Source: an uncultured Pseudomonadales bacterium
Lineage (GTDB): Bacteria > Pseudomonadota > Gammaproteobacteria > Pseudomonadales > Porticoccaceae
Reading direction: 5' to 3'
DNA: 6,428 nucleotides
Assembly (NCBI GenBank): GCA_937998635.1
Contig: CALLDA010000106.1
Location: forward strand, 1 to 6,428
Part shown: positions 1 to 6,276 of the stretch, piece after piece
How positions within the stretch are numbered: the stretch's first letter is position 1
Layout of the letters: every line of letters begins with the position of its first letter
Made by a program: the position numbers and the translations under genes
The notes under the pieces: model-generated
The model's database searches: none
The model's input: the letters and a program-made list of their open reading frames with translations, nothing else
What the model was told of the DNA's origin: nothing

Positions 1-594
1 CTGGAGCGCCTAAAACGCCAGGGCCTGACCGACCCACTGACGGCCATCAACAATCGTCGTTTCTTTGATCAGCGTCTCACCGAGGAAATGGCCGCCGCCC
101 GACGCGACCAACTGCCGCTCGCCTGCCTGATGCTGGATATCGATCACTTCAAAGTTGTTAACGACAATCACGGCCACCAAACCGGTGACCAGGTACTCAG
201 GGAGGTAGCGACATTGATCCGCGCCCAGTTGCGGAGCAATGATGTCTTGTGCCGCTACGGCGGTGAGGAATTCGCAGCGCTGCTACCTGCCACAGAAGAA
301 GCATCGGCACTGGAGGTGGCAGAGCGCATACGCAAAAGCATTGCCAGCTGCACGTTTACCAATCGATACGCCATGCCCTTCAATATAACAGTATCCATCG
401 GTGTAGCGATTTTTGATCCTGAGCAAGATCAAAACGCGGCTCTGACCAGCAAGGAACATGCAACAAGCGAAGAACAGTTAATGGGCCAGGCCGACGATAG
501 TTTGTACCAATGCAAAGCCACTGGGCGTAACCGTGTGCTCGGTTCAGGCTGGAGAAACCCATCAGAGGCTAAGGTTTTGCCGGTAATCGAATAG
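1..594 (+). CDS. Diguanylate cyclase (GGDEF domain), C-terminal part
   Basis: The frame is open from base 1, so the start and any sensory N-terminal domain lie outside the window; 197 codons plus the TAG stop are seen. The domain begins with the usual LTDPLT...NRRFF entry (fragment residues 9-22). It continues with DIDHFK (46-51, metal binding), the active-site loop GGEEF (87-91, bases 259-273) and the end motif GRNRV. This makes it a probable active cyclase that joins two GTP into cyclic-di-GMP in the cytoplasm. An RxxD (RSND, 78-81) sits exactly five residues before GGEEF, the layout of the product-inhibition I-site. A somewhat long, polar insertion (about residues 142-159) precedes the final helix. 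The residues before LTDPLT are charged and helix-like, as in a signalling linker. No EAL domain follows. The family call is secure; the signal sensed cannot be read here. Confidence 0.95.
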   Translation: MERLKRQGLTDPLTAINNRRFFDQRLTEEMAAARRDQLPLACLMLDIDHFKVVNDNHGHQTGDQVLREVATLIRAQLRSNDVLCRYGGEEFAALLPATEEASALEVAERIRKSIASCTFTNRYAMPFNITVSIGVAIFDPEQDQNAALTSKEHATSEEQLMGQADDSLYQCKATGRNRVLGSGWRNPSEAKVLPVIE

Positions 595-663
595 GCTTCT
601 CTCTATAAAGCAAGGGATAAGAACACGCTAATTACCCTGCTCAAAAAGCCTAATTAGGGTCTC

Positions 664-727
664 TATTGTTGCTTATCAATGCCACATCAGGATAGGCTAA
701 GCTCGGCAGAGTGCTTATACAACAATA
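664..727. repeat. Inverted repeat in the gap upstream of the transporter gene
   Basis: The 164-bp gap 595-758 has no credible gene. Two 8-bp arms, TATTGTTG (664-671) and CAACAATA (720-727), are perfect reverse complements 48 bp apart. They flank two similar stretches, TTGCTTATCAA (670-680) and GTGCTTATACAA (711-722). A 10-bp palindrome, CCTAATTAGG, lies at 649-658. This could be an operator or part of the transporter's promoter region, but AT-rich arms of this length may arise by chance. No convincing -35/-10 pair or T-tract terminator was found. Confidence 0.25.
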
Positions 728-758
728 ATTCTAAACCCAATCTTCAGAGTAGCTCCAT

Positions 759-2033
759 ATGAATAATACAGGGACGCAACAAAGTTTTTTTGGCTGGAAA
801 AATCTTGCCCTATTGTTTGGTGTGTACATGTTTGCCGTTGGCTTCGTGTATTACAGTTTTAATGTCATTTTTCCTGAAATGGTAACCAATATGAACTGGA
901 GCCGAGGCGATGCTTCCTGGGCACAGACCATACACGGCCTGCTTTACGGTGTTTTTGTCCCTTTAGCCGCAGTTTCGACCAATAGATGGGGTGCACGCAC
1001 GACCATTGTGACGGGCATTGTCGCACTTATCATTGGCTGCATTTTATTAGGCACTGTCACCACATCTATCACAGCCTGGATATTAATCTGGGGGGTCGTC
1101 ATGTCATTCGGCTTCGCCCTGGGTGGCGTCATTCCAATCCAGACAACGGTTGCTCACTGGTTTGAGAATAACCGTGCCACCGCCATCGGCGTGGTCATGA
1201 CCGCAGCCGGCGTCGGTGGTTTTATCGCACAACCTTTGTTTACCTGGATCATGCAGGATTTTGGTGGCTGGCAGGCTGGCTGGCTTTCGGCCTCGGCGTT
1301 TGCGATAACAGCCATCATTCTCGCCTTGATGATCGTCAATAAACCGGCTGATCGGGGCCAGCACCCCGACGGTATCGCCCACAGTGAAGAGTCAAAACAA
1401 GCGCAGCGAGCAAACGCGAAAATATATAAAACCGAGGACTCCTGGAGCCTAAAAGAAGCGCTTCGCACACCTACCCTTTGGCTACTCGTACTGCTTTCAC
1501 TGGGTGGCGTGATGCCCCTTTATTTGCTGGTAGTGCACGGCGTATTGCACCTGACTGACCTGCGGTTCGAACGCATGGAGGCCGCGAGTGTCTTAAGTGC
1601 CATGCTGGCCGGAAGCGCCTGCGCTCGTTTCCCGATTGGCTGGCTTGGGGATCGAATGGAACCTCGGCTAATCATGTTTACCTTATTCACAGCCTCAGTC
1701 ATCGCCCTGACTATCATTTGGCAGGCCCCAGGTATAAGCCTGTTACTACTGGCAGGGGCCATGTTTGGGGCGGCCTACGGCGGCACCCTGGTTATGATCC
1801 CCTCAATGGTCGCCAACTATTTCGGTGCCACATCCTTTGCCAGCATCAACGGCTTTATTTTCCCGGTACAGATCGTCATGGGCAGTATGGTGCCGGTCGC
1901 TGCGGGCTATATCGCTGATGTCAGCGGCAACTACGACCTGCCGTTTATTGGTCTCATCGGCTTCACCGCGCTGGCCGCGGTTTGCACTCTGATAACTCGA
2001 CCACCCGTCAAGCCAGAACCAGAACCAGCATAA
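759..2033 (+). CDS. Major facilitator superfamily transporter, oxalate/formate (OFA) or monocarboxylate type
   Basis: The 424-residue protein has the size and layout of a 12-helix MFS carrier. Six hydrophobic segments (about residues 15-37, 55-74, 82-102, 105-129, 140-162, 172-194) are followed by a polar cytoplasmic loop (195-236) and six more (about 239-263, 275-295, 304-322, 327-350, 362-385, 393-413). Motif-A-like loops are NRWGART (75-81) and GWLGDRMEPR (294-303). PADRGQHPDG after helix 6 (196-205) resembles the RPEDxGxxPDG signature of OFA/monocarboxylate-type carriers, and WFxxNRATAIG (134-144) is also typical of that group. It probably moves a small carboxylate, or exchanges carboxylates, across the inner membrane; the substrate is unknown. 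The start is the first ATG, with only a weak AGAG site (746-749) before it. The dehydrogenase gene 68 bp downstream suggests shared transcription. The tail is proline- and glutamate-rich (PVKPEPEPA). MFS is certain, the subfamily likely. Confidence 0.9.
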   Translation: MNNTGTQQSFFGWKNLALLFGVYMFAVGFVYYSFNVIFPEMVTNMNWSRGDASWAQTIHGLLYGVFVPLAAVSTNRWGARTTIVTGIVALIIGCILLGTVTTSITAWILIWGVVMSFGFALGGVIPIQTTVAHWFENNRATAIGVVMTAAGVGGFIAQPLFTWIMQDFGGWQAGWLSASAFAITAIILALMIVNKPADRGQHPDGIAHSEESKQAQRANAKIYKTEDSWSLKEALRTPTLWLLVLLSLGGVMPLYLLVVHGVLHLTDLRFERMEAASVLSAMLAGSACARFPIGWLGDRMEPRLIMFTLFTASVIALTIIWQAPGISLLLLAGAMFGAAYGGTLVMIPSMVANYFGATSFASINGFIFPVQIVMGSMVPVAAGYIADVSGNYDLPFIGLIGFTALAAVCTLITRPPVKPEPEPA

Positions 2034-2101
2034 GCACTGGGGATGCGATCAGCGTCAGATACTCCCAGGTCCTAAATAAAATACTCTATAAGACAGTTGC
2101 T

Positions 2102-3268
2102 ATGGACTTTTCATTCTCAGAAGAACAGTTACAAATCAGGGACAGCATAGAGAAACTCTGTCGCCCCTTTGACGATCAATACTGGCTTGATCGGGATACC
2201 GACGGCCAGTTTCCGGAAGATTTCTGTAGCGCCCTCGCCAAAGACGGCTGGCTGGGCATCGCCATGCCCGAAGATGTTGGCGGCAGCGGACTGGGCATTA
2301 GCGAAGCAGCCGTGATGGTGCAAACCATCTCCGAATCCGGCGCTGCCAATGGTGGCGTATCGTCCATATCCATCCCGCTGTTTGGGGTTAACCCCATCAA
2401 TATCTACGGCACCGAGGAGCAGAAACAACGCATGTTGCCGCCGGTGCTACGCCGCGATGATATCCCCTGCTTTGCCGTCACTGAACCCAACACCGGGCTG
2501 GATACCACCCGTCTCACCACCCGCGCAGAACTCAAGGGTGATCATTATATTGTTCATGGCCACAAAGTCTGGACATCGACCGCCCAGGTGGCCAACAAAA
2601 TTATGTTGATTGCGCGCACCAAACCCGAGGAAGAAACCAAACGTCCCATCGACGGCTTATCTCTGTTTTATACCGACCTGGATCGCAAGACCTGCGATAT
2701 TCGCCGCATCGACAAAATGGGCCGCAAGTGTGTGGACTCAAACGAGGTGTTTATCGACGGCTTAAAAGTCCCGGTGGAAAATCGCATCGGCGAGGAGGGC
2801 AAGGGCTTCCGTTACCTGCTTCATGGCTTGAATCCGGAACGCATTTTGATCGCCGCAGGCCTGGTTGGCCTGGGTCGCGCCGCGCTCAAAAAAGCCACCG
2901 AATATGCCAAAGACCGCGTTGTGTTTGATCGCCCCATCGGACAAAACCAAAGCGTGCAACACCCCCTGGCGGAAAGCTGGATCGAATTAGAAGCCGCTAA
3001 CTTGATGGTCTTCCGCGCCGCAGCCGCCTACGACAATGGCGAGGACTGTGGCACCCACGCCAATGCTGCCAAATATTTTGCTGCCGAAGCCACTTTTAAG
3101 GCCTGCCAAAGGGCGGTCATGACTCACGGCGGCATGGGTTACGCGAAGGAATTCCATGTTGAACGCTATCTGCGGGAATGTATTATTCATCGTCTGGCAC
3201 CCATCAGCCCGCAATTGATTTTATGTTTTATCGCCGAGAAAGTGCTTGGCCTCACTAAATCCTATTAA
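2102..3268 (+). CDS. Acyl-CoA dehydrogenase family flavoprotein
   Basis: This 388-residue FAD enzyme should carry out alpha,beta-dehydrogenation of an acyl-CoA thioester and pass electrons to electron-transfer flavoprotein. ATG at 2102 is chosen because MDFSFSEEQ is the usual family N-terminus; the frame stays open upstream into the transporter gene, but that extension looks non-homologous. A weak AAGA (2090-2093) precedes it. Family landmarks are TEPNTGLDTT (127-136), WTST (157-160), the FDRPIGQNQSVQHPLAE segment (275-291) that binds FAD across the dimer, and THGGMGYAKE (341-350). At the position of the common catalytic Glu (Glu376 of medium-chain enzymes) the aligned residue is Pro367, within RLAPISP (364-370). 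Glu246-Arg247 (NPERILIA) instead matches the Glu-Arg pair that supplies the base in isovaleryl-CoA and long-chain enzymes. The C-terminus VLGLTKSY is, from memory, common in this subgroup. The substrate is not determinable; the upstream transporter hints at an imported organic acid. Confidence 0.93.
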   Translation: MDFSFSEEQLQIRDSIEKLCRPFDDQYWLDRDTDGQFPEDFCSALAKDGWLGIAMPEDVGGSGLGISEAAVMVQTISESGAANGGVSSISIPLFGVNPINIYGTEEQKQRMLPPVLRRDDIPCFAVTEPNTGLDTTRLTTRAELKGDHYIVHGHKVWTSTAQVANKIMLIARTKPEEETKRPIDGLSLFYTDLDRKTCDIRRIDKMGRKCVDSNEVFIDGLKVPVENRIGEEGKGFRYLLHGLNPERILIAAGLVGLGRAALKKATEYAKDRVVFDRPIGQNQSVQHPLAESWIELEAANLMVFRAAAAYDNGEDCGTHANAAKYFAAEATFKACQRAVMTHGGMGYAKEFHVERYLRECIIHRLAPISPQLILCFIAEKVLGLTKSY

Positions 3269-3272
3269 ACCT

Positions 3273-3288
3273 ATTGGACTTGGCCAAT
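3273..3288. terminator. Weak hairpin in the convergent gene junction
   Basis: The 31-bp junction between the dehydrogenase stop and the end of the opposite-strand gene holds ATTGG (3273-3277) and CCAAT (3284-3288), which pair around a six-base loop. It is rightly placed to terminate both transcripts. However, the stem is only five pairs with little G+C and no run of T follows on either strand, so rho-independent function is doubtful. Confidence 0.2.
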
Positions 3289-3299
3289 CAATCTAAATC

Positions 3300-4037
3300 C
3301 TACCCATGTGGTCGATAGGGCCGCCAAATAAAGATTGCCAGTGCAGCTAAATAAGTGCTCAAAGAAAGATACATCAGTTTCCGCCAACCGCCATTTGCCG
3401 GGCGCACAATGTCGAACTCTCGAACATAAATCGTTTCACAGGCTCCGTTGCCAGTATCGGTACGCACAGTGCTGGTGCCGCGTTTGCCGCTGCCCTTATT
3501 TAAATTCGCAGTATTTACGTAGGCCGACAACCAACCTTGTACACGAATCTGATCGCCAATTTTAATATCACCCACCTTATCCCGAATAAGTGGGTCGTCG
3601 GAAATCAGGTGATTATTCGACAGTTGGTCCATATTAAAACTCGCCCAGGCGGCATCGTCCTTAGTCTCTACATTACAGGTGAATTGGCCGCTCCAGAAAT
3701 CCAACTTGTTCAATAAGGGCGTAAACGCAGAGTCCTGCCAAACCACGCAAACATCGACCATATTCAGATGATCGTTCCAGGATTTGTGCAGCATACTGTC
3801 GCCATCGTGATGGCGATAGGACACCACTAAGCCATACAAATCGTAGTCGTATTCTGGCTCGATCCGATAGGTAATACCATTAAAAGAGGCATCGAAAGCT
3901 TCGATCTGAACCTTTTTCTGTATGGGTTCGCGCTCGAGGCCCGGATCAAAGAGGATATCTTGGGAGAAGTCGTTACGGTTCCAGAATGCTATTACGAGCA
4001 AAATAAAACTGACCCAAAGAATGAAGCGAAGGACGAT
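3300..4037 (-). CDS. Conserved membrane protein of unknown function, two terminal anchors, apparent ATC start
   Basis: From the probable start at 4037 it is 245 residues. One hydrophobic helix lies at each end (about 2-19 and 219-238), with a polar domain of about 200 residues between. Positive residues at both tips (Arg4; RPYRPHG) suggest that the ends are cytoplasmic and the central domain periplasmic. Distinctive stretches are YRIEPEYDYDLYGLVVSY (57-74), CVVW (97-100), QLSNNHLI (138-145), GDQIRVQGWLSAY (161-173) and DTGNGACETIYV (194-205). The GDQIRVQGWL part reads like a beta-barrel (OB-like) strand pattern, and three Cys (97, 121, 200) lie in the central domain. I have a vague memory of similar uncharacterised proteobacterial proteins but can assign no function. 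The nearest standard in-frame start, TTG at 4001, would cut the first helix in half and has no ribosome site. It is 64 bp downstream of the deiodinase-like gene, probably in the same operon. Confidence 0.8.
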   Translation of the reverse strand: MVLRFILWVSFILLVIAFWNRNDFSQDILFDPGLEREPIQKKVQIEAFDASFNGITYRIEPEYDYDLYGLVVSYRHHDGDSMLHKSWNDHLNMVDVCVVWQDSAFTPLLNKLDFWSGQFTCNVETKDDAAWASFNMDQLSNNHLISDDPLIRDKVGDIKIGDQIRVQGWLSAYVNTANLNKGSGKRGTSTVRTDTGNGACETIYVREFDIVRPANGGWRKLMYLSLSTYLAALAIFIWRPYRPHG

Positions 4038-4044
4038 AGATTAT

Positions 4045-4049
4045 CTCCT
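4045..4049 (-). promoter_or_regulatory. Shine-Dalgarno AGGAG placing the start at ATC (4037)
   Basis: On the minus strand AGGAG (4049-4045) is followed by seven bases and then ATC GTC CTT CGC in the frame of the membrane protein. An in-frame TAA (4043-4041) lies in the spacer, so translation cannot begin further upstream. No ATG, GTG or TTG is in frame between this site and 4001. The site therefore points to ATC, one base from ATG, as the initiation codon. Confidence 0.6.
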
Positions 4050-4075
4050 GTATGCCGATTGCAAACAGATCGGAT

Positions 4076-4089
4076 TTAGCTCTTAGCTC
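4076..4089. repeat. Tandem 7-bp repeat TTAGCTC x2
   Basis: TTAGCTC occurs twice head to tail (4076-4082 and 4083-4089) in the 64-bp gap between the two membrane-protein genes on the minus strand, just after the deiodinase-like stop. A short inverted repeat, CCGAT (4055-4059) and ATCGG (4069-4073), lies next to it. The function is unknown and it may be a simple slippage duplication. Confidence 0.4.
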
Positions 4090-4101
4090 AAAACACTTTA
4101 T

Positions 4102-4929
4102 TCAAAATACCAATACCGCTAATCCAAGCATCACGGTAAGCACCGCGATGATAGAGACAAGCGCCGCCAGGCCGCGCTGATGCCGGGGCAGTCGTGTAAA
4201 TAATACCGCTGTTCGCGACAACAAACTTACTGGCGGTGCGCCCCAGACTAATTCTTTATTAGCTTGATCCCCTGCTTTCTTTAATGTTTCGTGAATGTAT
4301 CCCGCACCTTTTAGGAAGGGCATTAACATCTGTTGGCTAGGGGCTGCGGGCTGTTTAATGCCCTTGTCCGCAAGCCCACTATCGAGGCTTACCAGGCGAC
4401 GAACATTGTCGAGCCACCCACTATCTCCCATCCATAAAGCCTGAGTAAGAATTACTCCGTCACTGCTTATCAGGTGAGCGGAATTCGGCAATACGTCGAG
4501 CAGATGATGGAGTGTTCCGTTCAGCTCATCAATAATGCAGGGGAAATTAATATCATAATCACTCTGAAATTGAAGGGCATTTTTGATTTTTTGTTCAAGG
4601 CTTTGTGGTTGCGGGAAGTTTTCGCCAGGATGCGCCTCGCGCACATAAACCAGCACCACATTTATTTTATCTGCGAGTTCGGCCTGAAGCTGGTTCAGCT
4701 CGTCGATACTGCTGATCGTCATAGGGCAGGTAATTGAACCTGTCACCAGAAGTAAGGGCTTACCATCGGCTAGTTGGTACAGGTTTTTTGAATCACCGTT
4801 AGACAGGGTCACCGGCAGATCGGGGAGGGGCTGGCCGGGCCCCAGCGCATCGCGACTAAAGCGTATATCGCCAAGCATGACTTTTATCGAAAAATGTTCA
4901 AAGCGATAGTTTTCGTCGTTGGTCGCCAT
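4102..4929 (-). CDS. Deiodinase-like thioredoxin-fold protein, tail-anchored
   Basis: The protein has 275 residues. GKPLLLVTGSITCPMT (56-71) followed by INVVLVYVREAHPGE (89-103) matches the pattern of the iodothyronine deiodinase family: a strand, then GS-x-[Sec/Cys]-P, then the VYxxEAHP strand end. Cys68 stands where vertebrate deiodinases have selenocysteine. It lacks the CxxC of classical thioredoxins; a second Cys131 lies in FPCIID and could be a resolving partner. A hydrophobic helix at about 253-274 ends the protein, preceded by positive residues (RLPRHQR, 246-252), so the redox domain should face the cytoplasm on a C-terminal anchor. No signal peptide is seen. The ATG at 4929 has GGAAG (4937-4933) very close upstream and overlaps the stop of a possible leader. 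The likely role is thiol redox or peroxidase-type chemistry; actual deiodination is unproven. The substrate is unknown. Its neighbours are a Rieske oxygenase upstream and an unknown membrane protein downstream. Confidence 0.78.
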   Translation of the reverse strand: MATNDENYRFEHFSIKVMLGDIRFSRDALGPGQPLPDLPVTLSNGDSKNLYQLADGKPLLLVTGSITCPMTISSIDELNQLQAELADKINVVLVYVREAHPGENFPQPQSLEQKIKNALQFQSDYDINFPCIIDELNGTLHHLLDVLPNSAHLISSDGVILTQALWMGDSGWLDNVRRLVSLDSGLADKGIKQPAAPSQQMLMPFLKGAGYIHETLKKAGDQANKELVWGAPPVSLLSRTAVLFTRLPRHQRGLAALVSIIAVLTVMLGLAVLVF

Positions 4930-4973
4930 TAGCTTCCGGTATCGCCATTGAGATGAGGGTCAGTGATAGCCAT
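4929..4973 (-). CDS. Possible 14-residue leader peptide coupled to the deiodinase-like gene
   Basis: ATG at 4973 opens a frame of 14 codons (MAITDPHLNGDTGS). Its TAA (4931-4929) shares its last A with the ATG of the next gene, giving TAATG, a common arrangement for translational coupling. An in-frame TAA lies two codons before the ATG, so this is not the end of a longer gene. The ribosome site is weak (GGGTG about nine bases upstream, inside the CACCCTGGGTG palindrome at 4983-4993). It may be chance. Confidence 0.25.
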   Translation of the reverse strand: MAITDPHLNGDTGS

Positions 4974-5118
4974 TTGGTTTTACACCCAGGGTGGTGGTTT
5001 CTGCATTCAAGCAATAACCACGAATGGCTCTAATAATAGTCGATATTTGTCCCTGTGTTCCGGTATTCCTGTATCTCTCCACCGCAGGCACCTGTTCATC
5101 CTGGCTCTTGTCGAGGGC

Positions 5119-6264
5119 CTATTTCTCTGCCATGGCCTGCAGAAGAGATTGATGAAAATGCGCCAGGGCGGGTTCGTTTTGTCCGATCAATACCTCGGTC
5201 ATGCAACCGGACAGGAAGTTTTTCTCCATATCTGCCTGGATAGCGATATCTTCATTATCGACAGTGCGGATCGCCAGGTCGATATTGGCATCCCAGTACT
5301 TCTTAGCTTTTTCAGTGGTCACCGGCTCAGGCACATAGCAATCAAAATAAATCACGCATTGATCAACCCGATTTTTTACCGGGAAAACCCGCCAGGTTTC
5401 GACGTGATCGGCCTGCATGGTAAACATTGTATTTGGGAATAGCTGATAGGAAATCGCTGTGTGCTTAACAAAATCCCATTCTGCCTCGGGTTTATCTCTA
5501 AGAGTTTCGATGCTTTTACGTACCGCTGCCATCCAGTGATGTAAACCATGGCCCTCGAACAGGCACAGGTTGTTATAAAAAATCGGCCCTACGGTGTCCC
5601 TGTGTAGGGTAGAAAAATGATAAGACTCTAAAAACGTATCTATCGGCATCTTCCAGTTGATATCGCGATGCAGAATCCGGCTTTCATAGTGCACATAACT
5701 CTGTAATTGATAGTCCTGCATTTCTTCCTGCATACCCTCAAGGTGAGTATCGAGATCGATCTCGCCTCCGGGGTCTGGCAATACCCAAATCATACCATGG
5801 CGCTCCACCAGTGGCAGAGGCATAAGCCCGTGCTCTCGAGGTTCAATACCTGGAAAGTTACGCTGATCAGGAATGGCTTTTAAGGAACCAGCACGGTCGT
5901 AACTCCAGGCGTGATACGGACAAGTGAAGCCAGCAGCTCGCCCGCAACCCTGGGCAACCGGTGCGCCACGATGGCGGCACATATTGATAAAGGCCCTGGC
6001 GACACCATCGTCACCACGGACCATTAAAATTGGCTTTATGCTGTGCTCCAGAGTGACGTAATCACCGGGCTCGGCAATGACTGAGGACAAGCCCATAAAC
6101 AGGGGCTGGTGTTTGAATACTGTATTCAGTTCTCTGTTCTGCCACTCCAGGTCGGTGTAAGCCGCCACTGGCACACGCTTGACACCCGGTGTCGTTGTCG
6201 TCTGGCCACTATCGATACATTCATAAGCCTTTTTAATGCGAGCTATCTGTACTGCCTGTTCCAA
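5119..6264 (-). CDS. Rieske non-haem iron oxygenase, large (alpha) subunit
   Basis: The 381-residue cytoplasmic enzyme has a normal length for the family. The Rieske [2Fe-2S] ligands are Cys96-x-His98 and, 16 residues on, Cys115-x-x-His118 (MCRHRG ... TCPYHAW). The catalytic domain follows with NWKMPIDTFLESYHFSTLH (203-221). His216 and His221 should bind the mononuclear iron, and Glu213 occupies the bridging position that is Asp in naphthalene dioxygenase. VDNEDIAIQ (335-343) supplies the third ligand, probably Asp339. The enzyme would use O2 and electrons from a separate reductase or ferredoxin to hydroxylate or demethylate an organic substrate. Neither partner nor a beta subunit is in the window, and the substrate cannot be read from sequence. 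The start is TTG at 6264: GAGG (6276-6273) lies eight bases before it, no other start is in frame, and TAA is in frame at 6288-6286. It begins 10 bp after the upstream partial gene's stop, pointing to an operon. The end is TAG. Confidence 0.93.
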   Translation of the reverse strand: MEQAVQIARIKKAYECIDSGQTTTTPGVKRVPVAAYTDLEWQNRELNTVFKHQPLFMGLSSVIAEPGDYVTLEHSIKPILMVRGDDGVARAFINMCRHRGAPVAQGCGRAAGFTCPYHAWSYDRAGSLKAIPDQRNFPGIEPREHGLMPLPLVERHGMIWVLPDPGGEIDLDTHLEGMQEEMQDYQLQSYVHYESRILHRDINWKMPIDTFLESYHFSTLHRDTVGPIFYNNLCLFEGHGLHHWMAAVRKSIETLRDKPEAEWDFVKHTAISYQLFPNTMFTMQADHVETWRVFPVKNRVDQCVIYFDCYVPEPVTTEKAKKYWDANIDLAIRTVDNEDIAIQADMEKNFLSGCMTEVLIGQNEPALAHFHQSLLQAMAEK

Positions 6265-6272
6265 TGTTTGTA

Positions 6273-6276
6273 CCTC
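6273..6276 (-). promoter_or_regulatory. Shine-Dalgarno GAGG deciding the TTG start of the Rieske gene
   Basis: On the minus strand GAGG (6276-6273) sits eight bases before TTG 6264 and overlaps the TGA stop (6277-6275) of the preceding frame. This spacing supports TTG as the true start and suggests that translation of the two genes is coupled. Confidence 0.65.

Noticed and set aside
634..660. Possible terminator after the diguanylate cyclase (ACCCT ... AGGGT)
   Set aside because: The five-pair stem has a 17-base loop and no T tract.
1104..1762. Several minus-strand frames of 80-104 codons opposite the transporter
   Set aside because: They are antisense shadows of a strongly supported 12-helix protein, with no ribosome sites or recognisable motifs.
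1982..2101. Forty-codon upstream extension of the acyl-CoA dehydrogenase from TTG 1982, overlapping the transporter gene
   Set aside because: MDFSFSEEQ at 2102 is the normal family N-terminus. The extension is rich in Arg, Ser and Thr, overlaps the end of the transporter gene and has no homologous character.
2129..2428. Minus-strand frames opposite the dehydrogenase
   Set aside because: They mirror the codon pattern of the real gene and have no independent support.
4934..5066. Direct repeat of TTCCGGTAT at 4934-4942 and 5058-5066
   Set aside because: Two copies of a 9-mer 124 bases apart with no other symmetry; likely chance.
5000..5100. Thirty-codon minus-strand frame (beginning MNRCLRWRD) in the spacer after the Rieske gene
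   Set aside because: It has only a poor ribosome site, a composition unlike its neighbours and no overlap with a known gene; indistinguishable from chance.
4963..5442. Open plus-strand frame of 159 codons
   Set aside because: Its larger part is antisense to the well-supported Rieske gene, and the translation is low-complexity and Cys/His/Leu-rich with no domain.
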